From contig JAPKCI010000002.1 in NCBI GenBank assembly GCA_028823035.1, positions 1-64,000 of the forward strand: a DNA stretch of 64,000 nt, given 5' to 3'. The notes beneath the pieces are model-generated. The model was not told the DNA's origin. It made no database searches and saw nothing but the letters and a program-made list of their open reading frames with translations. Both the position numbers and the translations under genes were made by a program. The DNA is from Rubripirellula sp. (lineage in GTDB: Bacteria; Planctomycetota; Planctomycetia; Pirellulales; Pirellulaceae). Of this stretch, positions 10,580 through 20,280 are shown in pieces (position 1 is the stretch's first letter; each line of letters begins with the position of its first letter).

Positions 10580-10946
10580 GGGCGTTGGAGCACTAATTTA
10601 GGTTACAGAATTACGTTTTTGATCAGTCAATCGGCATATCTTGTTCCGAGGGACTCGGATCCGTCACCCGGAAACCGGACGACAAAAGGAACAAATCACC
10701 GCTGCAATGGCAGATTCAGCGACGCGATCGATTAAAGGTGACAGTGGTTCATGCGGTGGTTCATGCGCGGGCATATCCAAAATCGTCTAAGATTAAACGA
10801 TATGACCTCTTCAGAATAATCTGTGAGGCCGTAACATGGCAATGATGAATCTGGTAAGGATGCGTTACTGCAGCGTTTGACCTGACCTTAGCATACACCT
10901 CTCTGCCCGATAATTTCTATTGGACTCGTAGGCTTCGAATTCACCG
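10580..10946. other. Divergent intergenic region
   Basis: About 370 bases between two divergently transcribed genes, so promoters for both should be here. I see an imperfect short duplication (GTGGTTCATGCG-like at about 10745-10765) but no clear promoter consensus, RNA gene or terminator. Confidence 0.45.
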
Positions 10947-11408
10947 ATGGAACACACTCCGTACCGGAACCTTGGCGAAAGTGATCAACAACCATCTACG
11001 GCCGAGACAGAGGACAATCCCTTGGTATCCGGTGCAGACGAGCCAGCCCCCACACCACCTACCAACGGGGCAATCATGGCGACAGTGGTGGATGAACCAC
11101 CCGTCCGCTTAGATTCACCCTTCGCCGCAAATACGGCCACTGTGATTAAACAGCGGCACCCCGCCGTCGATTTACAGGACGTTGGTTCTTTTCACTACGC
11201 AGCCATGGGCGGGGTTGTGGCAGGCATCATGCTATTAGGATTTGCCATCGGTGGACTCGTTTGGTTTCCCGCCGGAGGTTGTGTGATTGCGGCGTTGGGG
11301 TGTGCAGTCGCTATGCTTGGATTGCATTCTGGATATAAACGCAGTGCTACTGGAATTTTAGTACTTCATGTCAGCTTATTTGTTGCTTGCTTCGGTAATG
11401 TATTCTGA
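10947..11408 (+). CDS. Small membrane protein of unknown function
   Basis: A 153-aa protein. Residues about 1-75 are hydrophilic, Pro- and acid-rich and probably disordered. The rest has three hydrophobic segments (MGGVVAGIMLLGFAIGGLVW, then a stretch ending VAMLGLHSG, then TGILVLHVSLFVACFG), resembling DUF4190-like small membrane proteins, though I cannot assign the family securely. Its stop TGA (11406-11408) shares its last base with the ATG of the next gene, so the two are translationally coupled. Its function may relate to the fusion hydrolase downstream, but nothing in the sequence says how. Confidence 0.72.
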   Translation: MEHTPYRNLGESDQQPSTAETEDNPLVSGADEPAPTPPTNGAIMATVVDEPPVRLDSPFAANTATVIKQRHPAVDLQDVGSFHYAAMGGVVAGIMLLGFAIGGLVWFPAGGCVIAALGCAVAMLGLHSGYKRSATGILVLHVSLFVACFGNVF

Positions 11409-13294
11409 TGAAATTAAACTGCAGTAGAACCAAATTTTCGCCCATTTACGTGTATGCCATTCTGCTTGGCTCATTGGCAACACACTGTTTCGGTGAAACC
11501 GGCAACAGCACGATTCGGGTACTCAGCTACAACATTCACCATGGCGCCGGAACCGACGGTAAGCTGGATCTACAACGGATAGCCCGTGTCATTCGTTCCG
11601 CGAATCCAGACATTGTGGCGTTACAGGAGGTCGACCAGCGTGTGACGCGCAGCGGAACCATCGACCAACCTGCTGAGTTGGCCAAATTAACGGGCATGCA
11701 GGTTCTTTTTGCTGGAAACATCGCACTTCAAGGTGGCTTGTACGGAAACGCAGTCCTGACGAGGTTCGCAGTGAACGAGCAGGAGCATATTCTGCTTCCG
11801 AATCACGACAAAGGTGAACAGCGCGGTTTGATTCGTGCGAAATTACAATTGGGTGAGCTTGGCCATTTAGCAGCAAAAATCAACTTCACAGCCACTCATT
11901 TCGATCACCGGTCAAACGAGACGGAACGCATCGCATCAGCCCACAAAATCAACAAGATCGCCGCAGACACACCTAACTCACTGAGTCTGCTGGCGGGGGA
12001 CATCAACGACGTCCGAGGAAGCGAGACGCTGAAGGTCCTGCAAAGTCACTGGAAGATCGCTGGTCCAGCATTGGCAACCATTCCCTCTGCCAAACCCACG
12101 CGGCAAATTGATTTCATTTTCTTCCGCCCAGAAGATCGTTGGACGGTGACAAAGACCCAAGTGCTCGGTGAAGCAGTGGCTTCGGACCATCGTGCCATCC
12201 TGTCCGTCCTGGAATTCAGCGGTCAGGTGGTAGAGCATCAGGAGGTTGAAAGTCCGTCGATCGAGCGTTCAAGACCTGATCGCAAGAGCCTGCTACTTGC
12301 TCCCACACCGGACGGACAGCAGCGAGTCGCCAGAAATGTCCAACAATGGCAGCCCCGAAAAAAAGCGATCCTCGCCGCCATGCAATCGGTGATGGGACAA
12401 CTTCCCGAAGCACCACCAAACAGCATTCCTGAAATTGAACTGATCGAAGAGATCGACTGCGGCGAATACGTACGACGAAAGATCCTCTATCAGTCTCAAC
12501 CGGGAAACAAGACTCCCGCCTATTTGTGCATTCCCAAACAAGCCCTCCGACCAAATGCCAAACCACTGCCAGCAGTTCTTTGTCTTCACCCAACCGACAA
12601 CACCGTTGGGAATGGCGTGGTCGTGGGTTTGGGTGGTAAACCGAATCGGCAGTATGCCAGCGAACTGACTGTCCGAGGCTACGTCACGCTTGCTCCCGCG
12701 TATCCGCTGCTTGCCGATTACCAACCCAATTTGAAAGACTTGGGCTGGGAGAGCGGTACCTTACTGGCCGTCTGGGACAACATGCGTGCCATCGACCTGC
12801 TTGGTTCCCTGCCCTTTGTTGACTCACGTGCAATCGGGGCGATCGGTCACTCACTGGGTGGACACAACGCAATATATACGGCAGCCTTTGACGAACGCAT
12901 CGTTGCCATCGTTTCTAGTTGCGGCTTCGACTCATACCAGGATTACTATGGCGGTGACCCGAGAAATTGGATTGCTGGCAAGGGTTGGACGCAACTGCGA
13001 TACATGCCGAAATTATCTGACTATGCAGGGCGGCTCAACGAAATTCCCTTTGACTTCGATCAGATTCTGGGAACCCTTGCACCTCGCCCAGTCATGGTCG
13101 TTGCGCCTTTGCATGATTCCAATTTTCAAGCAGATAGCGTCGACTGGGTAACCCAAAATGCGGCGGCTGTCTATGAACTGCACGGTCAGGCCAAGCACCT
13201 GACAGTGCTTCACCCCGACTGCAAACACGACTTCCCCGAGCCGATGCGTATGAGAGCCTATCAGATGTTTGACGAATTTCTAAAAAACCAATGA
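11408..13294 (+). CDS. Exported fusion of an EEP-family phosphodiesterase and an alpha/beta hydrolase
   Basis: A 628-aa protein with two enzyme domains. After a signal peptide (about residues 1-30, ending HCFGE), residues about 35-265 form an endonuclease/exonuclease/phosphatase domain: SYNIHHGAG, DIVALQEVD, THFDHRS, LLAGDIND and SDHRAIL cover the usual metal and catalytic positions. After a linker, residues about 300-628 form an alpha/beta hydrolase with nucleophile motif GHSLGGH and a late HPDCKHDFP carrying the likely catalytic His. That half resembles the planctomycete dienelactone-hydrolase or acetyl-xylan-esterase-like group. Both domains look intact. They normally occur as separate exported proteins. 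Its start overlaps the preceding gene by one base (TGATG). Substrates are unknown; a phosphoester plus carboxylester target is speculative. Confidence 0.85.
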   Translation: MKLNCSRTKFSPIYVYAILLGSLATHCFGETGNSTIRVLSYNIHHGAGTDGKLDLQRIARVIRSANPDIVALQEVDQRVTRSGTIDQPAELAKLTGMQVLFAGNIALQGGLYGNAVLTRFAVNEQEHILLPNHDKGEQRGLIRAKLQLGELGHLAAKINFTATHFDHRSNETERIASAHKINKIAADTPNSLSLLAGDINDVRGSETLKVLQSHWKIAGPALATIPSAKPTRQIDFIFFRPEDRWTVTKTQVLGEAVASDHRAILSVLEFSGQVVEHQEVESPSIERSRPDRKSLLLAPTPDGQQRVARNVQQWQPRKKAILAAMQSVMGQLPEAPPNSIPEIELIEEIDCGEYVRRKILYQSQPGNKTPAYLCIPKQALRPNAKPLPAVLCLHPTDNTVGNGVVVGLGGKPNRQYASELTVRGYVTLAPAYPLLADYQPNLKDLGWESGTLLAVWDNMRAIDLLGSLPFVDSRAIGAIGHSLGGHNAIYTAAFDERIVAIVSSCGFDSYQDYYGGDPRNWIAGKGWTQLRYMPKLSDYAGRLNEIPFDFDQILGTLAPRPVMVVAPLHDSNFQADSVDWVTQNAAAVYELHGQAKHLTVLHPDCKHDFPEPMRMRAYQMFDEFLKNQ

Positions 13295-13501
13295 CTGCAT
13301 CGAATCCTCTACTTTCAAGTAGGATGGCGTCCCAGAATTTTTCCATTTCAATCCAGACAACATCCCCTTATCGACCAAACGGTAATCGAGAGATTTGCTC
13401 ACTTCTGCGACACAGAATTCATATTACACACCCTCAACAGCGATACTGAACTCGCTTGATTGAATCATTTCCGAACGTACATCTATAAGTTTATCAATCC
13501 C

Positions 13502-14941
<1,440 letters not shown>

Positions 14942-14949
14942 GCAGCCAA

Positions 14950-15029
14950 GGGCCTCAACACAAAAGGGCCTCAACACAAAAGGGCCTCAACACAAAAGGG
15001 CCTCAACACGAAAGGCCTCAACACGAGGA
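14950..15029. repeat. 16-bp tandem repeat, five copies, just after a stop codon
   Basis: The unit GGGCCTCAACACAAAA is present three times exactly (14950-14997), then as two variants ending CACGAAA and CACGAGGA. There are no spacers. The array begins eight bases after the oxidoreductase stop (TGA 14939-14941) and before the decayed C39 gene, which lies on the other strand. It could affect mRNA 3' ends, or simply be slippage-derived. Confidence 0.92.
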
Positions 15030-15087
15030 GGGGGGAGAAATCCTGAACCTGCCAGGCGAAAGCCCTCTTCGACACAGAGTTGATCAC

Positions 15088-15833
15088 TCACGCAAACTTC
15101 TTACGGGCGCCAGGAACGAACAGTGCTTCCCCCGTAAACCGATTTTGAAAGTCTTCATCACTCCACGTGCTTTTCCCAAATGCCGGGTCACCGATCATTC
15201 AACCAGCCGCATCATTACGTCCAAAGACAACGACGACATGACGCTCGCCTCGGTACGTAAAAAGACGCCGGGAACTATCTGCGGACCGTTCGAAGCAGCC
15301 GATCGACACATTCGAAAATTGTTCTCTCGGCGGCCACGCATCGGCATCTGGTGATGCGACGCAAACCTTGTGAAATACGCTGTTCGAATACTGCTGTACA
15401 CCACCATACAACCCAATGGATTCAGTCCTTGATCGCTGGTCAAACATGCTCGTGCGAGATCCCGTTCTTCGGCAACGATTCCGGACCGCCGTAACAAAGT
15501 TACCGCTGCGCAGGTGGATGAATCACTCTGCAGGCAAACGCCATCACCCCACCGAGTTTCGCCACTCAACGTTACGGTTGCCAGCGCCGGGCGGAACATG
15601 GGTACTAACGTGTAGCCAAGAGCAATTCCCACCAAACCGATCAAAACAGCCGGGCGGAAATAACGTCCCATCCCCGGCGTGCACGATGCCAAATCAGCAG
15701 TAAAACGAAGTGCCGGGGCAACAAAACTGGTCCAGAACAGGACATCGGGAATCGGCAGGATATTAACCCGTTGGAGTTTCCCAGCGAAACTCGAAGTAAC
15801 ATCACAGCAAGACATCGAATGGCAACAAACCAA
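15088..15833 (-). pseudogene. Decayed membrane-anchored C39-type peptidase
   Basis: The minus-strand frame starting at 15833 encodes two likely membrane segments (VLFWTSFVAPALRF; PAVLIGLVGIALGYTLVPMF) and then a C39 peptidase start: VCLQSDSSTCAAVTLLRRSGI, with Gln102 and Cys108 spaced as in the family, and ACLTSDQGLNPLG. After about 15410 the homology continues in another frame (LYGGV), and near its end TYRGERHVVVVFGRN supplies the catalytic His (codon 15238-15240). An in-frame TGA at 15199-15201 follows. Beyond it the same frame reads MIGDPAFGKSTWSDEDFQ, which holds the family Asp, and ends at TGA 15088-15090. All three catalytic residues survive, split over frames, so this is a recent pseudogene or a sequencing artefact. 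Its true N-terminus is uncertain; it may start further upstream in another frame. Confidence 0.72.
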
Positions 15834-16233
15834 TTTGGACTGGGACGCCTCTGCTGCAAACGCATGCTATTGCCTGCCGCCTAGGACGAGCCAGATATCG
15901 CAATCGTGCAGACAATTCCGGAAATCAAGTTGACGGACACACGAACACCTCTTCCCCAACCATATTTATGTTCTGAAAAGATTAGCGACGAGCTTTCTTT
16001 AGATCAATTCTATTTTGATATCGGTCATTCGGTGTACCTCGATTTCTTCATGATTGAACTACGGGCAATTTAGATGCACGTAACATTCAAAGCAGTCACC
16101 CGCACGAACAACCAAATCACCATGCTGTCCCACACCTGAGACCGTTCCGGCATGGGCAGTACCACCTGGAAGTGCGATTTCCTGCTTAGCAAAATGCGAT
16201 GACCCTATCCATCAATCAGGCATCGCAAACACT
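15834..16233. other. Intergenic region with a possible gene remnant on the minus strand
   Basis: No complete gene. Between 16051 and about 16200 on the minus strand an open stretch of some 48 codons without a start reads like a protein tail: it includes ALPGGTAHAGTVSGVG, then QHGDLVVRAGDCFECYVHL, and ends NCP at a TAG. A TGA blocks it upstream. I cannot name the family. It could be a leftover 3' end of a lost gene. The remainder shows nothing recognisable. Confidence 0.35.
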
Positions 16234-17355
16234 CTATTGGGCCGAAAATCGATGCACGGTCACCTCATGCATCCGTTCACCGGGTGCCAACAAGGTTGAT
16301 GGAAATGATTCGCGATTCGGCGCATTTGGATAGTGCTGAGTTTCGAGACAGAAGGCTTCGTGCCCGCCGTACCCATTGGAACGCTCGTTGCCTGGCAGAT
16401 GATTGGCTGTGTACAACTGCATGCCTGGCTGCGTCGTTTCGATCTCGAGGACTCGCCCCGACTTTGGATCAACAACCCTGGCTGCCGACCGCAATTCACC
16501 GACCGCGCCGCGGACCACGTAACAATGATCATAACCCTTGGTGGACACAAGCTGATCAACTCGTTCCCCGAGTGGCGTGGCATCGCGAAAATCCAGCACT
16601 GTTCCGGCAACCGAGTTCAGTTTACCCGTAGGAATCAAATCATCGTCTACATCGAGAAATTGATCTGCCTCGATGGTAGCAATGTGATCCATGGCAGAAC
16701 CGCTGCCAGCACCCGCAAGATTCCAGTAACTGTGATTAGTCAAATTCACATGTGTCGGTGAATCAGTAGTTGCGGAAAAGGCAATCCGCAACTCGTTCTT
16801 GTCATTCCACGAGTATTCCACAGTCGCTTGGACCGTCCCCGGATATCCCTCTTGGCCATCAGGGCTCGTGAGTTGGAAACGAACCCCAACCGCATCCTCA
16901 GTTTCGAACGACTCAGCTGACCAATTCTGGTAGGTAAAATTGACTTTTCCGCCATGGATGTGATGCTTACCTGCATTGGTGGTCACCTGGTAGGGCCGAC
17001 CATCAATGGTAAATTTTCCCTCGGCAATCCGGTTGCAAAACCGGCCTACGGTGCTGCCGAAATAAGGGTGTCCGTCCAAATAAGGTTCGAGTTGATCAAA
17101 AGTGAGATTGACATTGGCTCGATTTCCATTCCGGTCAGGGACGTTAACATCCAAAAGAGTCGCCCCCCAAGTCATGACCGAGACGCTGTGGCCATGGGAA
17201 TTGGTCAGAGTGAACCGCGTGACATCTTGACCCTCTTGGGTAACACCAAATACGTTGGATAGGATCTTCATGTTAGGATCGGCTGCGAGTGAGTTGGCAA
17301 AACTGATAGCAATCGCGACAATGGTGGTCGCGTTGGCAAACAAGCGTAGCATCAT
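16234..17355 (-). CDS. galM: Exported galactose mutarotase (aldose 1-epimerase)
   Basis: Interconverts alpha and beta anomers of aldoses. The chosen start (ATG at 17353-17355) gives a signal peptide MMLRLFANATTIVAIAISFANSLA, so the enzyme should work in the periplasm; the frame is open 24 codons further upstream. Family motifs are present: NRIAEGKFTIDG, HHIHGG, the catalytic-His motif NLTNHSYWNLAG and the C-terminal catalytic-Glu region FCLETQHYPNAPN. The mature length (about 350 aa) is normal. The gene is divergent from the dihydrouridine synthase, about 110 bases apart. A periplasmic location fits degradation of external polysaccharides, as for other planctomycete mutarotases. Confidence 0.93.
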   Translation of the reverse strand: MMLRLFANATTIVAIAISFANSLAADPNMKILSNVFGVTQEGQDVTRFTLTNSHGHSVSVMTWGATLLDVNVPDRNGNRANVNLTFDQLEPYLDGHPYFGSTVGRFCNRIAEGKFTIDGRPYQVTTNAGKHHIHGGKVNFTYQNWSAESFETEDAVGVRFQLTSPDGQEGYPGTVQATVEYSWNDKNELRIAFSATTDSPTHVNLTNHSYWNLAGAGSGSAMDHIATIEADQFLDVDDDLIPTGKLNSVAGTVLDFRDATPLGERVDQLVSTKGYDHCYVVRGAVGELRSAARVVDPKSGRVLEIETTQPGMQLYTANHLPGNERSNGYGGHEAFCLETQHYPNAPNRESFPSTLLAPGERMHEVTVHRFSAQ

Positions 17356-17468
17356 GACGTTTTTCTTAGCGTTCGTGTACCAGACATCTGTCCAGCTTAC
17401 GTTAACCGACATCGCCGGCAATTTCACCGTGTCCTTTCACTGATTTCAAAAAACTGCATTTTGTTCCT

Positions 17469-18536
17469 GTGTCCACTGCATCTTCCCTCGCACCGTTGAC
17501 CATTGGCAATGTTGCGATCGGTTTCCCGATCGTGCAAGCGGCGTTGTCAGGCTATAGCGACCTGCCGATGCGAGTGATCGCTCGGCGGCATGGTGCCAGC
17601 TATACAATCTGCGAGGTGATGCTGGATCAGTTCCTGCTTGCACTTAGCAAGCGACAAAAAACCAAGCACTTTCTCGATATCCACCCCACAGAACATCCCG
17701 TCGGCGGACAATTGATGGGTGCCGAGCCAGAACAATTTGCTCTGGGTGCCATGAAATTAGTAGAAGCGGGCTTTGACATCATCGACGTGAATTTTGGTTG
17801 TCCCGTCAAGAAAGTTCTGGGTCGATGCAGGGGTGGATTCCACCTGTCCCAACCTGAAGTTGCCATCAATATTCTTCGGCGAACTCGCGATACCGTGCCC
17901 GCAGAGATACCCGTGACTGTGAAGATGCGACGCGGCATAGACGATACCGATGAATCCCGCGACAAGTTTTTTCAGATTCTTGATGGTGCCATCGATTCCG
18001 GACTGGCCGGCGTGACCGTGCACGGCCGGACCGTACAGCAAAGGTACATTGGCCCTAGCCGCTGGTCGTTTCTCTCGGAGGTCAAGCAGCACGTTGGAAA
18101 TCACATCAAAGTACTCGGCAGCGGTGATTTGTTCTGTGCTGAGGATTGCCTGCAGATGATCCAGAAAACGGGGATCGATGGCGTCACCGTAGCCCGCGGC
18201 GCAATCGGTAACCCCTGGATCTTTCAGCAAGCCAAGGCCCTTTCCGAGGGTCGTCCCATGCCCTTACCACCGACGCTGGCTGAACAGGCAGACGTGATGA
18301 GAGAACACTTCACGCTGTGTCAACAGACTTACAACGAGCAGCGTGCCCCGCTGTTGATGCGAAAGTTCTGCATCAAGTATTCGCAAAACCATCCGCAACA
18401 CGAAGTGGTCCGGCTCGACGCGACTCAAATTCGCTCGCGAGAAGACTTTGACCAGATGCTGCTCAATCACTATTCAGATGATTCCGCAGGGCGTTATGTA
18501 CCACGAGAGATCTATGGTTCCCAAGAAGAATGCTGA
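17469..18536 (+). CDS. dus: tRNA-dihydrouridine synthase
   Basis: FMN-dependent enzyme that reduces uridines in the tRNA D-loop, 355 aa, normal length. It starts with GTG at 17469. Motifs: GYSDLPMRVIARRHGA near the N-terminus, DVNFGCPVKKVLGR with the catalytic Cys region, VKMRRGID, VHGRTVQQRY and the FMN-phosphate motif VLGSGDLF, followed by DGVTVARGAIGNPWIF. The C-terminal helical RNA-binding part is present. It ends 12 bases before the convergent sigma-54 regulator gene. Which of the DusA/B/C positions it modifies cannot be read here; the sequence looks closest to the DusB-like group. Confidence 0.93.
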   Translation: MSTASSLAPLTIGNVAIGFPIVQAALSGYSDLPMRVIARRHGASYTICEVMLDQFLLALSKRQKTKHFLDIHPTEHPVGGQLMGAEPEQFALGAMKLVEAGFDIIDVNFGCPVKKVLGRCRGGFHLSQPEVAINILRRTRDTVPAEIPVTVKMRRGIDDTDESRDKFFQILDGAIDSGLAGVTVHGRTVQQRYIGPSRWSFLSEVKQHVGNHIKVLGSGDLFCAEDCLQMIQKTGIDGVTVARGAIGNPWIFQQAKALSEGRPMPLPPTLAEQADVMREHFTLCQQTYNEQRAPLLMRKFCIKYSQNHPQHEVVRLDATQIRSREDFDQMLLNHYSDDSAGRYVPREIYGSQEEC

Positions 18537-18548
18537 AATGGCAATCCT

Positions 18549-20003
18549 CTATTCTTCCTCATCCTTCTTGTAGTAGTCGAGTCGACGATAGAGTGTCCGG
18601 GCGCCGATCTGCAAAATTTTCGCCGCCTCATCTCGGTTGTCATTGGTGAGCTTGAGAGTTTCCTCGATCGCCCATCGCTCAATGACGGAGAGGGACTGAC
18701 CAATCAGATTTGAATCGCCCTGAATGGGCAATTGTGCATCCGCTAAATCCTCAAAGACATCATCTGCCAACTCAGGTGGCAAGTCATCCAGATCGAGCTT
18801 TCCATCCGTATCGAGAACAACCATGGTTTCGACAAAATTGCGCAACTCTCTTACATTGCCAGGCCAATCATAGGAAAAGAACCGTTTGGTCACAGCGGGC
18901 GTGAAATGGGCTGCAGGCTTATCGTGACGGCGCAGAAAAAATTTGCGGAAGTAGTCCATCAATGGAACAACATCCTCCAGTCGATCACGCAAGGGTGGTA
19001 GTTCAACAGTCACCACTTTTAGGCGATGGTAAAGATCCTTGCGGAAAGTACCCGCGTCGATCATGTCCTGCAATGGCCGATTCGTCGCTGAAATCAGTCG
19101 GACATTAACCTTGATCGTCTTGTTATCACCGACACGGGTAATCTGATGTTCTTCCAAAACACGCAATAGTTTAATCTGTGTATTGGCAGGCATGTCGCCC
19201 ACCTCATCAAGAAACAACGTGCCGCCATTGGCGTATTGAAATGCTCCTTCGCGGTCAGAGACGGCGTCGGTGAACGAACCCTTCACATGCCCGAACAGCT
19301 CACTTTCGACAAGATTCTCGGCTATCGCTCCGGTATTGATTGCAACCATACGCTTGCTGCGTCTTGGGCTGTTCTGATGGATAGCCTGCGCAATGATTTC
19401 CTTGCCAGTGCCATTTTCACCGGTAATCAAAACGGTCGCATCAGTCACAGCAATCCGACGCAAACGGTCAATGACCATTTGCATCTTTTTACTTACGTAA
19501 ATGATACCCTCGAACCCGAACCGCTCATCGAGTCGCTGCAGAAGTTCAGTGTTCGTGCGTTTGAGCGATACCGCCTCAGCTGCTTTTTCGACAATTGCGC
19601 GAAGTCGATTGGGTGTGATCGGTTTTTCAAGAAAGTTGAAGGCGCCCTTCTGCATTGCCTCCACAGCCACCGGAACGGTTGCATGTCCAGTTACCATCAC
19701 CACCTCGCAGACTGGCAATCGTTCCCGTGCAAGCTTGAGAAGTTTCATGCCGTCAACGTCGTTCATCACCATATCGGTGATGATGATGTCGTAGGTTTCC
19801 AGTTCCACCAGTTTGGCGGCTTCAGGTCCACTGGTTGCGACTTCGCAGCGGTAACCAACCTTCTCGAGACTTTCTGACATTGCCCGCGCATGAGCTGCCT
19901 CGTTATCGACCACCAGCAATTTCAGGCTGGATGGATCGAATGCCGCCAAATGGGTGGGTTCGCCCCCACCTCTTGAGGAATCGGACCGTTCTTCACTTGC
20001 CAT
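18549..20003 (-). CDS. Sigma-54-dependent response regulator (NtrC family)
   Basis: A 484-aa transcription activator. The receiver domain (about residues 27-145) has Asp77 in IIITDMVMNDVDG as the phosphorylation site. The AAA+ domain shows Walker A GENGTGKE, Walker B GGTLFLDEVGD and the sensor GNVRELRNFVE; the sigma-54 contact loop, usually GAFTGA, reads GSFTDA. A Fis-type helix-turn-helix is at the end (DNRDEAAKILQIGARTLYRRL). The ATG is at 20003. No histidine kinase gene is next to it, so the partner is unknown. It is separated from carB by about 280 bases that hold two strong hairpins. Target genes are not evident from the window. Confidence 0.93.
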   Translation of the reverse strand: MASEERSDSSRGGGEPTHLAAFDPSSLKLLVVDNEAAHARAMSESLEKVGYRCEVATSGPEAAKLVELETYDIIITDMVMNDVDGMKLLKLARERLPVCEVVMVTGHATVPVAVEAMQKGAFNFLEKPITPNRLRAIVEKAAEAVSLKRTNTELLQRLDERFGFEGIIYVSKKMQMVIDRLRRIAVTDATVLITGENGTGKEIIAQAIHQNSPRRSKRMVAINTGAIAENLVESELFGHVKGSFTDAVSDREGAFQYANGGTLFLDEVGDMPANTQIKLLRVLEEHQITRVGDNKTIKVNVRLISATNRPLQDMIDAGTFRKDLYHRLKVVTVELPPLRDRLEDVVPLMDYFRKFFLRRHDKPAAHFTPAVTKRFFSYDWPGNVRELRNFVETMVVLDTDGKLDLDDLPPELADDVFEDLADAQLPIQGDSNLIGQSLSVIERWAIEETLKLTNDNRDEAAKILQIGARTLYRRLDYYKKDEEE

Positions 20004-20129
20004 CTTATACGCTCAGACCAAGTACCGAATTGATGGATAAAAACTGATTTGCGAACACTCTCGGGATTTCACTGCCCAATTTTAGAAGATGTTGGCGTTC
20101 TCCGGTCAGGAAAAGTCGAAACAGATTAG

Positions 20130-20256
20130 GTGAAGCGCGGAGTACTTGCTCCGGCAATGCCCGTCGTTTCATCCGATCGGAAAGATACTGCCCCATCTTT
20201 CCGTCACGTTAAGTTCCTACGGGTTGCTGCCCCACCCGTAGGAGCTTTTCTTTTTC
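20130..20256 (+). ncRNA. Candidate small RNA: consecutive hairpins with C-rich loops and a terminal T-run
   Basis: Three potential hairpins lie in a row: a weak one (CGGAG/CTCCG at about 20138-20153), GGAAAGA 20179-20185 with TCTTTCC 20196-20202, and TCCTACGGG 20215-20223 with CCCGTAGGA 20235-20243. The last is followed by GCTTTTCTTTTTC, so it looks like an intrinsic terminator for plus-strand transcription. No plus-strand gene precedes it within 1.5 kb. The two strong hairpins have loops ending with the same eight bases, CTGCCCCA, and a related ACTGCCCAA is at 20071. C-rich loops are a feature of some regulatory RNAs that pair with ribosome-binding sites. The 5' end is a guess. It could instead be a processed structure in the carB/regulator transcript. 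Confidence 0.4.
20215..20256 (+). terminator. Intrinsic terminator-like hairpin, plus strand
   Basis: A perfect 9-bp stem (TCCTACGGG / CCCGTAGGA) with an 11-base loop, followed immediately by a T-rich tract. The T-tract is on the plus strand, whereas both flanking genes (carB and the regulator) are on the minus strand, so the hairpin does not end either of them. Confidence 0.6.
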
Positions 20257-20280
20257 ACCAGCGATTCTTCTCCAGTTGGC

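Noticed and set aside
20005-20196. 63-codon minus-strand frame upstream of the response regulator
   Set aside because: It overlaps the hairpin region, and its sequence has no recognisable features; structure at the RNA level is a better explanation.
20215-20243. On the minus strand the hairpin reads CTCCTACGGGTGGGGCAGCA, similar to the conserved 16S rRNA segment near E. coli position 341
   Set aside because: The similarity covers fewer than 20 bases with mismatches, and the arms form a perfect hairpin that explains the sequence; no other rRNA sequence is present.
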